DNA from: DAOLCO01 sp964612555
GTDB lineage: Bacteria; Bdellovibrionota_C; UBA2361; SZUA-149; DAOLCO01
DNA: 64,000 nucleotides
Reading direction: 5' to 3'
NCBI GenBank assembly: GCA_964612555.1
Contig: CAZTBW010000001.1
Location: forward strand, 353,549-417,548
Positions 17,807 through 26,168 of the stretch are shown here, one piece after another. The position numbers were made by a program, and so were the translations under genes. Position 1 is the first letter of the stretch. Each line of letters starts with the position of its first letter. Under the pieces are notes generated by a model that was not told where the DNA came from, searched no databases, and worked only from the letters and a program-made list of their open reading frames with translations.

Positions 17807-18814
17807 ATGGCAGTCAGATTTGCAATAAACGGATTTGGAAGGATTGGAAGAAATGTGGTCAGAGCAATCGAGAACTCTAAAAATTCCAATGTAGAGCTTG
17901 TCGCCATTAATGACCTTACCACTCCGGAAACACTGGCTCATCTTCTTAAATATGACTCGGTTCATGGCAAATTTAGTGGTGATATTAAAGTAAGTGATTC
18001 TTCAATCGAGATTAACGGCAAAAAGGTTCGTGTATGCAGTGAGAAAGACCCGAGCGTATTACCCTGGAAGGAACTCGCAGTTGATGCCGTGCTGGAGTGT
18101 ACAGGAGTGTTCACAAAAAAAGCTGATGCCTCAAAACACATTCAGGCAGGCGCAAAGAAGGTTCTCATTTCCGCTCCTGCAAATGACTCTGACCTGACCA
18201 TGGTATATGGAGTGAATCATAATCTTTATAACGCTTCTGAGCACCACGTAGTTTCAAATGGTTCCTGTACCACAAACTGTCTTGCGCCGGTTGTAAAGGT
18301 GCTTCTTGATAATTTTGGAATAAATCATGGGATGATGACCACTATCCACTCCTATACCAACGATCAGAAAATTCTCGACCTTCCCCATAAAGACCTCAGA
18401 CGTGCCCGCGCTGCTGCTCTTTCGATGATTCCAACCACTACGGGTGCAGCAAAAGCAATAGGGCTTGTAATCCCTGAATTAAAAGGCAAACTGGACGGAC
18501 TTGCAATCAGAGTACCCACCCCAAATGTTTCAGTGGTTGATTTTGTTGCTGAACTTGGGAAAAGTACCACGGTAGAAGAGGTTAACAAGGCACTGATCGC
18601 TTCCTCCACCGGCTCTCTTCAGGGAGTGCTCGCGATTTCTGATGAACCTCTTGTAAGTTGTGACTTTAACGGCAGCCCCGCATCAAGTACCGTTGATCTT
18701 TCTTCAACCATGGTAATGAACGGAACTATGGTCAAAGTGCTTTCCTGGTACGATAATGAAATGGGCTTTTCCTATAGAATGATTGATGTTCTTTCCATGT
18801 TACTTGGAAAATAA
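17807..18814 (+). CDS. gap: Glyceraldehyde-3-phosphate dehydrogenase (type I)
   Basis: The enzyme converts glyceraldehyde-3-phosphate, NAD+ and phosphate to 1,3-bisphosphoglycerate. The 335-residue protein has the NAD-binding INGFGRIGRN (residues 7-16), the active-site SNGSCTTNCLAP with Cys near 153, the His in TIHSYTNDQ, and the C-terminal SWYDNEMGFS. AAGGAA lies upstream of the ATG. tpiA follows after 33 bases; pgk, often between them, is absent. Confidence 0.97.
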   Translation: MAVRFAINGFGRIGRNVVRAIENSKNSNVELVAINDLTTPETLAHLLKYDSVHGKFSGDIKVSDSSIEINGKKVRVCSEKDPSVLPWKELAVDAVLECTGVFTKKADASKHIQAGAKKVLISAPANDSDLTMVYGVNHNLYNASEHHVVSNGSCTTNCLAPVVKVLLDNFGINHGMMTTIHSYTNDQKILDLPHKDLRRARAAALSMIPTTTGAAKAIGLVIPELKGKLDGLAIRVPTPNVSVVDFVAELGKSTTVEEVNKALIASSTGSLQGVLAISDEPLVSCDFNGSPASSTVDLSSTMVMNGTMVKVLSWYDNEMGFSYRMIDVLSMLLGK

Positions 18815-18847
18815 CAGTACCGAAAAAGTAAGAATCAGGTATAGCAG

Positions 18848-19621
18848 ATGAACCCTAACGTACAAAAACCAGTCTTTCTTGCAAACTGGAAGATGCATTT
18901 TACTTCAGAAAAAATATCTTCCTTTTTTGAAGACTTTACTGGCGAGGGCACCTTTAGTGACGACTCAACCATAGGCTTTGCAGTGCCCTCGCCCTATCTG
19001 GCTCTTACCTCACGTACACTTGAAAAAACTTCTTTCCTGACCGGTTCTCAAAACATTCACTGGGAAACAGAAGGTGCCTTTACAGGTGAAATATCTGCAC
19101 CCATGTTACGTGATACAGGAGTCAGGTTCTCTCTTATCGGACATTCTGAAAGAAGAACATATTTCGGAGAAACAAATGAAAGTGTCTCTAAAAGGGCTAA
19201 AACTGCAATATCAAACGATCTTATTGCAGTAGTATGCGTAGGAGAAACAAAAGAAGAGTTCCAATCAGGAAAACGGGAAGATATACTCCAAACTCAAATC
19301 CCCGAATCTCTTTCTTTACTTAAAGACTCTGATTTTTCCAGATTAATTATCGCTTATGAGCCGGTCTGGGCAATCGGAACGGGACTCTCCGCCACTTCTG
19401 AAGAAGCTGAATCCGCCCATCATTTAATCAGGAACATTCTCAAAGAAGTACTACATGGCTCAAACACATCTTCTGACAATATTCCAATTCTCTATGGCGG
19501 GTCTGTCAAGGAAGACAACGCCCAGGAATTAATCACCCAAAAAAATATTGACGGCTTTCTTGTCGGAGGCGCAAGCTTAAAACCTGATTCTTTCAGAAAA
19601 ATTTGCTCGGTAAAAAAATAA
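18848..19621 (+). CDS. tpiA: Triosephosphate isomerase
   Basis: The enzyme interconverts dihydroxyacetone phosphate and glyceraldehyde-3-phosphate. The 257-residue TIM barrel shows ANWKMH (active-site Lys near 17), IGHSERR (catalytic His), AYEPVWAIGTG (catalytic Glu) and YGGSVKEDN. It is the second gene of the gap-tpiA pair. The stop codon lies within a 14-bp exact tandem duplication (19617-19644). Confidence 0.96.
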   Translation: MNPNVQKPVFLANWKMHFTSEKISSFFEDFTGEGTFSDDSTIGFAVPSPYLALTSRTLEKTSFLTGSQNIHWETEGAFTGEISAPMLRDTGVRFSLIGHSERRTYFGETNESVSKRAKTAISNDLIAVVCVGETKEEFQSGKREDILQTQIPESLSLLKDSDFSRLIIAYEPVWAIGTGLSATSEEAESAHHLIRNILKEVLHGSNTSSDNIPILYGGSVKEDNAQELITQKNIDGFLVGGASLKPDSFRKICSVKK

Positions 19622-19654
19622 AGAGAAGAAAATAAAGAGAAGAAAAAACTTCCC

Positions 19655-20569
19655 CTATTTTTCTATGTCTCGATGGAATATCTGTACTTTATAGATTTTC
19701 CTGTTTCCTTTACTCTCTCGTAGTCTTCGCAGCAGTTCTTCAGTAATGACTACCGATCTATGCTTCCCGCCCGTACAACCTATCCCAATTGAAAGATACT
19801 GTTTACCTTCCATCTCATATCGGGGAAGAAGAAACTCAAGGAGCGTTTCAATTCGATCAAGAAGCTCAAGCGCATCAGGGCTTTTGATCACGTAATCATG
19901 TACCGCTCCACTTAGACCAGTTTGCTCCTTGAGAGAATCATCAAAATAAGGGTTGGGAAGAAATCTCACATCAAACAAAAGATCAACATCAACCGGATTA
20001 CCATATTTATACCCAAACGACTGAAGAGTGATAAGCATGGTTTTTCTCTCTTCACTGAAATCTTCAACCGCTTTTCGCAGTTCATGTACGTTCATTCTGG
20101 AAGTATCAATAACTCTTGTTGCGGAGTTTCTGAACTCCTGGAGGAGTTCGCGTTCTTTTGAAAGAGCTTCGAGAATAGATCGGGAGTCGGAGTCTTTACT
20201 CAGAAGGGGATGTTTCCTTCTGGTTTCCCTGAACCTTCGAGCAATGACTTCATCTGTACAGTCGATAAAGAGAAGAGCAAAATTAAGCCCCGCACCAAGT
20301 ATCAGTTTTTTTGCATGCTCAATAGTTGCAAACGGTGCACCATCTCTGCAATCAACCAGAAGTGCGTACTTTGGTGTTTGCCCGGATGCCTCTTTTTTCC
20401 CATCATCAGCATCCTGATGCTTTTTTATTATTTCCCGGGCAAAAGGCATCACCAGAGAAGCAGGTAAATTATCAACACAGAAATAACCCGTATCTTCAAG
20501 TGCTCTTAAAGCGGTAGATTTCCCGGAACCAGAGAGACCAGTTAGAATAATCAGGTGTAGATTTTTCAC
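19655..20569 (-). CDS. rapZ: RapZ/YvcJ-family nucleotide-binding protein
   Basis: The 304-residue protein has Walker A GLSGSGKS (residues 11-18), the family signature YFCVDNLPASLV, a Walker B-like ALLVDCRDG, and the C-terminal half with FDVRFLPNPYFDDSLKEQTG and IGIGCTGGKHRSVVI. In enterobacteria RapZ controls decay of GlmZ RNA and thus glucosamine-6-phosphate synthase; elsewhere the role is less defined. It follows hpf in the same direction, a remnant of the common rpoN-hpf-ptsN-rapZ order. An intrinsic terminator lies between hpf and rapZ. Confidence 0.93.
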   Translation of the reverse strand: MKNLHLIILTGLSGSGKSTALRALEDTGYFCVDNLPASLVMPFAREIIKKHQDADDGKKEASGQTPKYALLVDCRDGAPFATIEHAKKLILGAGLNFALLFIDCTDEVIARRFRETRRKHPLLSKDSDSRSILEALSKERELLQEFRNSATRVIDTSRMNVHELRKAVEDFSEERKTMLITLQSFGYKYGNPVDVDLLFDVRFLPNPYFDDSLKEQTGLSGAVHDYVIKSPDALELLDRIETLLEFLLPRYEMEGKQYLSIGIGCTGGKHRSVVITEELLRRLRESKGNRKIYKVQIFHRDIEK

Positions 20570-20590
20570 AGCTTTTTATAAAAATTACCT

Positions 20591-20620
20591 AAAAAAAGAG
20601 GGTCGCACAGGGCAACCCTC
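20591..20620 (-). terminator. Intrinsic terminator between hpf and rapZ
   Basis: A short GC-rich hairpin (GAGGGT at 20598-20603 with ACCCTC at 20615-20620, inner GC pairs) is followed on the minus strand by seven Ts (complement of 20591-20597). It lies 30 bases after the hpf stop and 22 bases before the rapZ start, so it would end or attenuate the hpf transcript before rapZ. Confidence 0.7.
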
Positions 20621-20650
20621 CAGCTTGTCTTAACCTACTACAATTAAGTG

Positions 20651-21001
20651 TCAGGCTTCAACAGGTATTTCTGTGACTTGTCTATGAGACTTAACCACTT
20701 TTTCTTTTTGTTTGCGTAGCAGAGTATCAATATTGTCTGCAACTTTATCAATTGCAGAGTATAAATCCGTGGTGGTGGCAGTCGTGTCAATATCTATACC
20801 GCCTTTTCCTCCAATTCTGACTTCAGCTGAATGGTCTAATTTTTCAACCGAAAGAATTATATCTATTTCAGCAGAGCCGTGTATGAATTTCTGAACTTTG
20901 TGAAGTATTTTTTCCGTTGCGTATGTTTTTAAAGAATCTGTGGGCTCTGTGTGTCTAAAGGTAACCGTGGTAGATATAATAGGCTCACTTACATTACTCA
21001 T
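20651..21001 (-). CDS. hpf: Ribosome hibernation promoting factor (short form)
   Basis: The 116-residue protein matches the HPF/YfiA family: TVTFRHTEPTDSLKTYATEKI at the N-terminus, VEKLDHSAEVRI in the middle and TTTDLYSAIDKVADNIDTLLRKQKEKV at the C-terminus. It binds the 30S decoding region in stationary phase. It is the short form without the long C-terminal dimerisation domain. It is upstream of rapZ. Confidence 0.92.
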   Translation of the reverse strand: MSNVSEPIISTTVTFRHTEPTDSLKTYATEKILHKVQKFIHGSAEIDIILSVEKLDHSAEVRIGGKGGIDIDTTATTTDLYSAIDKVADNIDTLLRKQKEKVVKSHRQVTEIPVEA

Positions 21002-21143
21002 GCAGTATCTCCTCTTTTATTTATTTGGTACTCAAAATATTGAGAAGTTAAAGAAAACTCCCCAATGTTTCTACTCTAACATACTAGACGACCACTTGCT
21101 GAAAATTATTTATAGAATAAAGGGGAATTAAATGTGTTTTTTG

Positions 21144-21374
21144 CTAAGACTGTGAAACTGCAAGATATGCTTTTGCTGCGGAAGATAATTCAATAATTGC
21201 AGCATCTTCATTTTTATAGGCATTTGAAAGCTGGGGGGTACTGGATGCCGGAACAGAAGAAACTGCTGCGGAAGAAACCGCTCTGGAATTAACATTCTTT
21301 ACGGAAGACTCCGTGTATAATGATCTTTCGTATAGGCTACTTACGAATTTATTAGAAAAACCTGCGACTTGCAT
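21144..21374 (-). CDS. Small Ser/Ala-rich protein, function unknown
   Basis: The 76-codon frame has AAGGGG 5 bases before its ATG. The product is rich in Ser, Ala and Val, has no membrane segment, and ends IIELSSAAKAYLAVSQS, a plausible amphipathic helix. No family is recognised. It lies in a run of small genes between hpf and murG. Real-gene status rests on the ribosome site and on the lack of any competing frame. Confidence 0.5.
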   Translation of the reverse strand: MQVAGFSNKFVSSLYERSLYTESSVKNVNSRAVSSAAVSSVPASSTPQLSNAYKNEDAAIIELSSAAKAYLAVSQS

Positions 21375-21521
21375 GTCACCCCTTCATCCATGTGATAATA
21401 CATCTGTAATAATCCATGTAACAAACGACAAAGGGTATATCGTCAAATTAAAAGAATAACTTTAATCTGATATTGACCCCCTGATATATACTCAGGAGGT
21501 CAATAAACAATATGCAAAGTC

Positions 21522-21839
21522 CTACTGACCGGCAACGGTTGTAGTTACTTCAGCATATATACCAAGGATGCTTCTTGTCTTGTAGTCTACAGAAGAAACA
21601 TTAGTGATTCCTCCACTCTTCTTCGCGGCAGCAATACTGCAATCACCCAAAGCAACCCATCCAAGGATTGATTGACAAGTAGCAGTACCAGTCTTGCTGC
21701 TTCCAGTTGATGTTGTAGCAACTACTGGACCAGATACTTCAGAAAATACGTATCCAGTTACAGGAGCCACACCAGCAGCACAACCGTACATCATTACCAA
21801 TGAAAACATTACTAACAAAGATTTGGTAACTTTTTTCAT
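21522..21839 (-). CDS. TRL-family lipoprotein
   Basis: AAGGAG lies 7 bases before the ATG at 21837-21839 and sets the start (105 residues). The signal peptide ends VMMYGC, a lipobox with Cys near residue 20. The mature part shows the TRL-like (tRNA-associated locus) pattern: a GYVFSEVSGP segment, KTGTATCQSILGWVALGDCSIAAA, GGITNVSSVDYKTRSILGIYAE and a final TVAG. Function of the family is unknown; no tRNA is adjacent here. A longer frame to 21875 lacks a good ribosome site. Confidence 0.75.
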   Translation of the reverse strand: MKKVTKSLLVMFSLVMMYGCAAGVAPVTGYVFSEVSGPVVATTSTGSSKTGTATCQSILGWVALGDCSIAAAKKSGGITNVSSVDYKTRSILGIYAEVTTTVAGQ

Positions 21840-22010
21840 TATTTTTCTCCTTTTAATAATAATTAACCAGCCCATACTAGATCAGCTGAATATATAAAAC
21901 CATAGTAAATCAAGAAATTTGGGAATCAAAAAATAAATAAAGAAAGATTTTAGAATGTCTCACGTCTATATTGGCAGGAAGTTTTATCAACCATTAAGGA
22001 TAAAAATATT

Positions 22011-22364
22011 ATGTTTTCTCTTAATGAGATGCTTTATACCGGGGAACATTCGGCAATTAAGCAAATTACTCCGGAACGTGAGTTATTGATTGCAGTTCTT
22101 GATCGGGCTGTGCTGGATTTCTGTGGGAGAGAAGGAGAGTTACATGAAAAAGCTAAAGAATGGATTTTTGGTGAATCTTATGCGGAATTTGAAGATGCCT
22201 TCTCCTTTGTTTCCATATGTGAGTACCTTGGGCTTCAACCCGATGCATTAAGAGAACGCATCCTCTGTCTTGAGATTCCAAAAAATGTTTCTCAGGCACA
22301 TCGCTGGCTAAGAAGTAAGGTACAGAGTGATAAAAATGACCTGTACCTCATGTCCCACCATTAG
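22011..22364 (+). CDS. Conserved-looking hypothetical protein (117 residues)
   Basis: The product is helical and soluble. It contains ERELLIAVLDRAVLDFCG followed by a charged stretch and FSFVSICEYLGLQPDALRERI. This pattern resembles a widespread small hypothetical family I have seen in deltaproteobacteria-type genomes, in which the second half reads like a short helix-turn-helix; I cannot name it. It stands alone with 129 bases before the next gene. Confidence 0.6.
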   Translation: MFSLNEMLYTGEHSAIKQITPERELLIAVLDRAVLDFCGREGELHEKAKEWIFGESYAEFEDAFSFVSICEYLGLQPDALRERILCLEIPKNVSQAHRWLRSKVQSDKNDLYLMSHH

Positions 22365-22493
22365 ATATATTTTTTATATTCTTTGAACACCAGTTTTGTT
22401 CTATTGTTTTTATTCAAGCTCTAGTAGTCTGGTGGTCGATATAGAACAAAGAACTGATGTCTGATTAATATAAACTCTCAGGATGGGTAACCG

Positions 22494-23156
22494 GTGATAA
22501 CTCTTTTAGCATCAATTTTTCTTGGTGTAGCTTATTTTTTCTCAATCAAATTTCTTATTGCCCGAATCAACCAGAACACTACATCGGAAGCCGAAACACA
22601 AATTCCGGAAGTGATTAAAGAAATTACCACGGTTGATGAAACGATCCAAAAAGCACTTGAATATGCCAATGAGCTTGTCCCTTTTGATCAGGCACTTGAG
22701 CGACGGGAAAAAGAGAGTATTTTACAAGAGGAGCTTAAAAAACAACTTACAGCTATCTCCAAACTTGAAGGCAACTTGAATGAGTTGAAATTTGAAGTCG
22801 AAGAAACAGAAAGGGAGTATAATGAAATAAAGAAAGGTAAAGAAGAGGCTGAGGACGTTACAAAGAATATCAAATCACAAAAAAGCAATCTTGAAAGTGA
22901 AAATGAGACACTACAAAAGAACCTTACCAACATCCTTGAAGCTTTAAAAACATTTTCTCAAACTAAAAAACTTGATGCAAATCAGGACGCCGGTTTCAAG
23001 ATAATACTTTCAAACATTAATACTGCGAACAAGCAACTTGAAACGCTTGTTATGTCCTACAAGCAGTCGTCCGCCAGATTCTTAAATCTTCACGAACAAT
23101 TCAACGATCTTGAAGTGGAATTCTCCAGACTTGTTGAGCAGGAATTATCAGATTAA
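22494..23156 (+). CDS. Membrane-anchored coiled-coil protein
   Basis: The start is a GTG at 22494 with AGGA about 11 bases upstream. Residues 2-22 form a membrane segment; residues ~70-150 are a long charged coiled coil (repeated Glu/Lys/Leu), and a second helical region follows. The 220-residue protein is therefore a single-pass protein with a long helical domain, role unknown. The last 4 bases overlap the end of the convergent next gene. Confidence 0.6.
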   Translation: MITLLASIFLGVAYFFSIKFLIARINQNTTSEAETQIPEVIKEITTVDETIQKALEYANELVPFDQALERREKESILQEELKKQLTAISKLEGNLNELKFEVEETEREYNEIKKGKEEAEDVTKNIKSQKSNLESENETLQKNLTNILEALKTFSQTKKLDANQDAGFKIILSNINTANKQLETLVMSYKQSSARFLNLHEQFNDLEVEFSRLVEQELSD

Positions 23157-23491
23157 TTCCGTTTGAGATACCCCCCATTTGAAACACTTCTGAGAAACAG
23201 TGCCGTTGAAATAAAAAACAATCCGGCAAACAACATTATTCCGGCAAAAAAGAACGCAAGAAGTTCAGGATACACAATCAAAAGTACAGACAAAACAACA
23301 AAGATCAGCCCGATTATCAGAGAAAACAGCCAGAATGCCCCACCTCTGCCGGACGCATACCCCTTTCTGGATGCATACATTATGGAATCAGGTATATAAA
23401 ATGAAGTGTTTTGATGATATTGATCAGAACCATGATGATACCCTGAGGAAGAAGTTGATCCAAGTCGTGAAAATACTGAAAAAATATTCAT
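23153..23491 (-). CDS. Small two-pass membrane protein, unknown
   Basis: The 112-residue product has a polar, Tyr/His/Ser-rich N-terminus (residues 1-50) and two hydrophobic segments: AFWLFSLIIGLIFVVLSVLL (about 52-72) and ELLAFFFAGIMLFAGLFFIS (about 76-96), with a basic tail. No family is recognised. It ends inside the end of the convergent coiled-coil gene and is divergent from the next gene. Confidence 0.55.
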   Translation of the reverse strand: MNIFSVFSRLGSTSSSGYHHGSDQYHQNTSFYIPDSIMYASRKGYASGRGGAFWLFSLIIGLIFVVLSVLLIVYPELLAFFFAGIMLFAGLFFISTALFLRSVSNGGYLKRN

Positions 23492-23562
23492 AGAAAAAAG
23501 ACTTATAGTTGAAACAGAGTTTATTACACTTATTAATATTCACTCTTAAATATAAACACTAG

Positions 23563-24108
23563 ATGAGCTTAAAGCAAGAGATACTACTATATTCTGATGC
23601 AACTTTCTTCGATGAACTCAGGACAAGAAAGTACCTTGCCTGTGGTGCGGGTATCATAAAATTCCCTCATGAAGAATCTCCAAGCCCCAATAGTAAAAAA
23701 CTTCTGCAATTTTTTTATTCAGAAAATCCCATTCAAGCTGAAATTCAAACAGGAGTTACCTATATCAGATACATTTTACAACACTCCGAGGGTGCCACCA
23801 TTAACTGGTACTGCGACCTTCCCTATCTGGAAAATCTGATTATTAAAGATCAAATACAAAGCTCCTTCAGTACAATAAGAAGCAGCATCGAATATTTAAA
23901 AGAACTCCATGAGGGCTCTCAGCTGAATATGAGAACACCCTGGAACTCCATGCAAATCAGACATCATAATCTTTGTCATCGTGCATGTCGTATGGCACGT
24001 GAGATTTTTGCCGAGATTAACTCTCCAGCCATGTCTACTGAAGAAATAAATGAACAGACAAAACTGCTGCTTAACAAAAGACAATCAAGGTGGGAAGTTT
24101 ATTTATAA
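23563..24108 (+). CDS. Putative RNase H-fold protein
   Basis: The 181-residue protein is not in a family I can name, but its layout resembles an RNase H fold. EILLYSDATF (Asp near 12) would be strand 1. A strand pair around YLACGAGIIKF follows. AEIQTGVTYIRYIL (Glu near 59) would be helix A. INWYCDLPYLENLI (Asp near 84) would be strand 4 and helix B, and NLCHRACRMAREIF would be the last helix. The fourth catalytic acid, usually Asp in that last helix, is replaced. Spacing of the three acids is close to RNase HI. This is inference from pattern; a structure prediction would decide. Confidence 0.5.
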   Translation: MSLKQEILLYSDATFFDELRTRKYLACGAGIIKFPHEESPSPNSKKLLQFFYSENPIQAEIQTGVTYIRYILQHSEGATINWYCDLPYLENLIIKDQIQSSFSTIRSSIEYLKELHEGSQLNMRTPWNSMQIRHHNLCHRACRMAREIFAEINSPAMSTEEINEQTKLLLNKRQSRWEVYL

Positions 24109-24121
24109 GCTCTCGCCTGAA

Positions 24122-25102
24122 TTAAAATGCAAGCCCGATATACGTTCTTAAATACCAATGCATATCAAGCGCTCCATTTCTCCCAAACTCTCTGGAATCA
24201 GATCTCATAAATCGGAGCTGACTGTTTAAAGTCCTTCCACCTTCCAGAGTAAATGAGACATAAGAACCCAGCCAAAATCGTGCGCCAACCCCTAGCCTCT
24301 CATCATGCACCCCTACCCTGATATCCTCACCATTTATTTGAGCCTGATAGCGATCTCCGCTCACTACAATCTGAGTAAAACCTTCAACATATGGAGTAAC
24401 ATAATATCCAATCCTCCCATGAAAGGGAAAATCGACTGAAATATGAAGCTTTCCAGACTCCGAAAGTAACCTGAGACCCAGTACCGGAAGCAGACGCTGA
24501 TTAAGATAATTATTAGTATATGCGGCACCAAATATAAGTTGTGCTCCGGGGTTTATTTGAAAAACAAGCCGGGCATCAGCAAGGAGCTGATAATCATCTT
24601 TATCTAAAACCCCTCCCTTAAGGTCGCTATAGTTTCCCAGAGTAAGAGACCCCCAGGCGAGAATACTATCAGTAAGGAATTTCCCCACCCCCGGAGAAAA
24701 AGCAATTTTATAAAGATTCTCGGGGGCAGTTCTTCTTGACCCGGTAGAGGCATCTGCAACATGAGAGAAAAGATACCTGCGGGCTTCAAACTCTCCCCCT
24801 AATGAAAAAAACATACCCTCATCCACTGCAAAAACAGTAGAAAAATTTAAAAAAGGATTATGAAGATCAAATTTTCCGGGTCCTTTGGACTCCTCCACAG
24901 AAGGCTCAAACAAATACCCGGCTCTTACATCTGTACGTTCGGCAAAATACAGATGAAAAAAGCTGCCGTGTGCTTGATTAAACTCCTGTATTGAGTCCAG
25001 GGAAGAAATACTCTGCGCATAAACACTCCGGGCATAAAAGTTCCCTGCACCTTGAACGCACAAAACAAGAAAAAAGAATAAATTAATTGTTCTCTTTTTC
25101 AT
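24122..25102 (-). CDS. Outer-membrane beta-barrel protein, unknown
   Basis: I choose the ATG at 25100-25102, with GGAG 4 bases upstream, giving 326 residues; the start overlaps the end of murG by 20 bases. Residues 1-30 form a signal peptide (MKKRTINLFFFLVLC ... VYA). The mature chain shows alternating short amphipathic strands and ends in Phe (YIGLAF), typical of outer-membrane barrels. It probably has 12 or more strands. No family is recognised. It is the last gene of the ftsW-murG unit, an unusual partner for them. Confidence 0.65.
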   Translation of the reverse strand: MKKRTINLFFFLVLCVQGAGNFYARSVYAQSISSLDSIQEFNQAHGSFFHLYFAERTDVRAGYLFEPSVEESKGPGKFDLHNPFLNFSTVFAVDEGMFFSLGGEFEARRYLFSHVADASTGSRRTAPENLYKIAFSPGVGKFLTDSILAWGSLTLGNYSDLKGGVLDKDDYQLLADARLVFQINPGAQLIFGAAYTNNYLNQRLLPVLGLRLLSESGKLHISVDFPFHGRIGYYVTPYVEGFTQIVVSGDRYQAQINGEDIRVGVHDERLGVGARFWLGSYVSFTLEGGRTLNSQLRFMRSDSREFGRNGALDMHWYLRTYIGLAF

Positions 25103-26168
25103 ACAACTCCAGTACCGTCTCAGTAAGTGCGGTAGCACCGTCTCTGAAAGAATAGCGTTTTTTGTATTCATCGAGCCCACGTACTGTATCCTGCAAGCGT
25201 TCAGGTTGATCAAGTAAGGGCTGCACCATCGATGCAAGCTTTACATCCAGAGATTCATCCTGAGGAACATGCAAGGCAGCTCCATGATCGACCATATCCT
25301 TGATGTTAAAATATTGATGCCCATGAGAGATGGCAAGAGGTATAAATATTGCCGGGCGTTCTACGGAAAGAATCTCAGAGACACTTCCCGCCCCGGCTCT
25401 GCAAATAATCAGATGAGCAAATTCATAGGCAGCGCACATATCCTGAATATAAGGCACCACCTCTGCTTCAACACCAGACTGATCATAGCCATCTTTAACT
25501 CGCTCATAATCTTTCTCCCCGGTCTGATGTAGCAACTTTACTGAATACTTTTTCAAAACGGGAAGCATGGCAAGCACTGCGCTATTTACCCGTACCGCCC
25601 CCTGGCTTCCTCCAAGAATCAATATCTGGAAAGGCTTATCTTTTGAAGGGGCACTCCACTTTTTGACTTTCCTGATCTCATCACGAACAGGATTTGTTAT
25701 ATAGGAGCTATGATTTTTTGCGAGGGAACTTCCAGGGACTGTAAAGATTTTATCTGCAAACAATGAAAGAAATCTGTTTGCATACCCCGCTTGTCCATTC
25801 TGTTCAAATATAATTCCGGGGACACCAAGAAACCAGGCTGCAAGCACCGGTAGCACGGAAGGGTATCCTCCAAATCCAATAACGACTTTTGCCTTATGCT
25901 GCCTGAGCACCCTGCACGCCTTGACAAAACGAGGTAGAAATCCCAGCAGATACAAAAATCTTTTAAAAATATTCTGTCCTACCAGTGGGGGACTCGAAAT
26001 TACTTCATAGGAATACGGTGTTCCCGAAAGAATTTTCTTTTCAAGCTCCTTTCCAGTACCGATAAAAACGATGTTACTTTCAGGACATTTTTTTTTGATG
26101 GAATCTGCTACAACTACGGCAGGGATAAGATGCCCCCCTGTACCGCCAGCGGCAATCAGGATAGTCAT
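25083..26168 (-). CDS. murG: UDP-GlcNAc:lipid I N-acetylglucosaminyltransferase MurG
   Basis: MurG adds GlcNAc to lipid I to make lipid II on the inner face of the membrane. The 361-residue GT-B protein shows AAGGTGGHLIPA (residues 6-17), VIGFGGYPS near 97, FEQNGQAGYANR near 124, ILGGSQGAVRVN near 188 and ICRAGAGSVSEIL near 257. It overlaps ftsW by 4 bases (ATGA). The identification is firm. Confidence 0.96.
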   Translation of the reverse strand: MTILIAAGGTGGHLIPAVVVADSIKKKCPESNIVFIGTGKELEKKILSGTPYSYEVISSPPLVGQNIFKRFLYLLGFLPRFVKACRVLRQHKAKVVIGFGGYPSVLPVLAAWFLGVPGIIFEQNGQAGYANRFLSLFADKIFTVPGSSLAKNHSSYITNPVRDEIRKVKKWSAPSKDKPFQILILGGSQGAVRVNSAVLAMLPVLKKYSVKLLHQTGEKDYERVKDGYDQSGVEAEVVPYIQDMCAAYEFAHLIICRAGAGSVSEILSVERPAIFIPLAISHGHQYFNIKDMVDHGAALHVPQDESLDVKLASMVQPLLDQPERLQDTVRGLDEYKKRYSFRDGATALTETVLELYEKENN

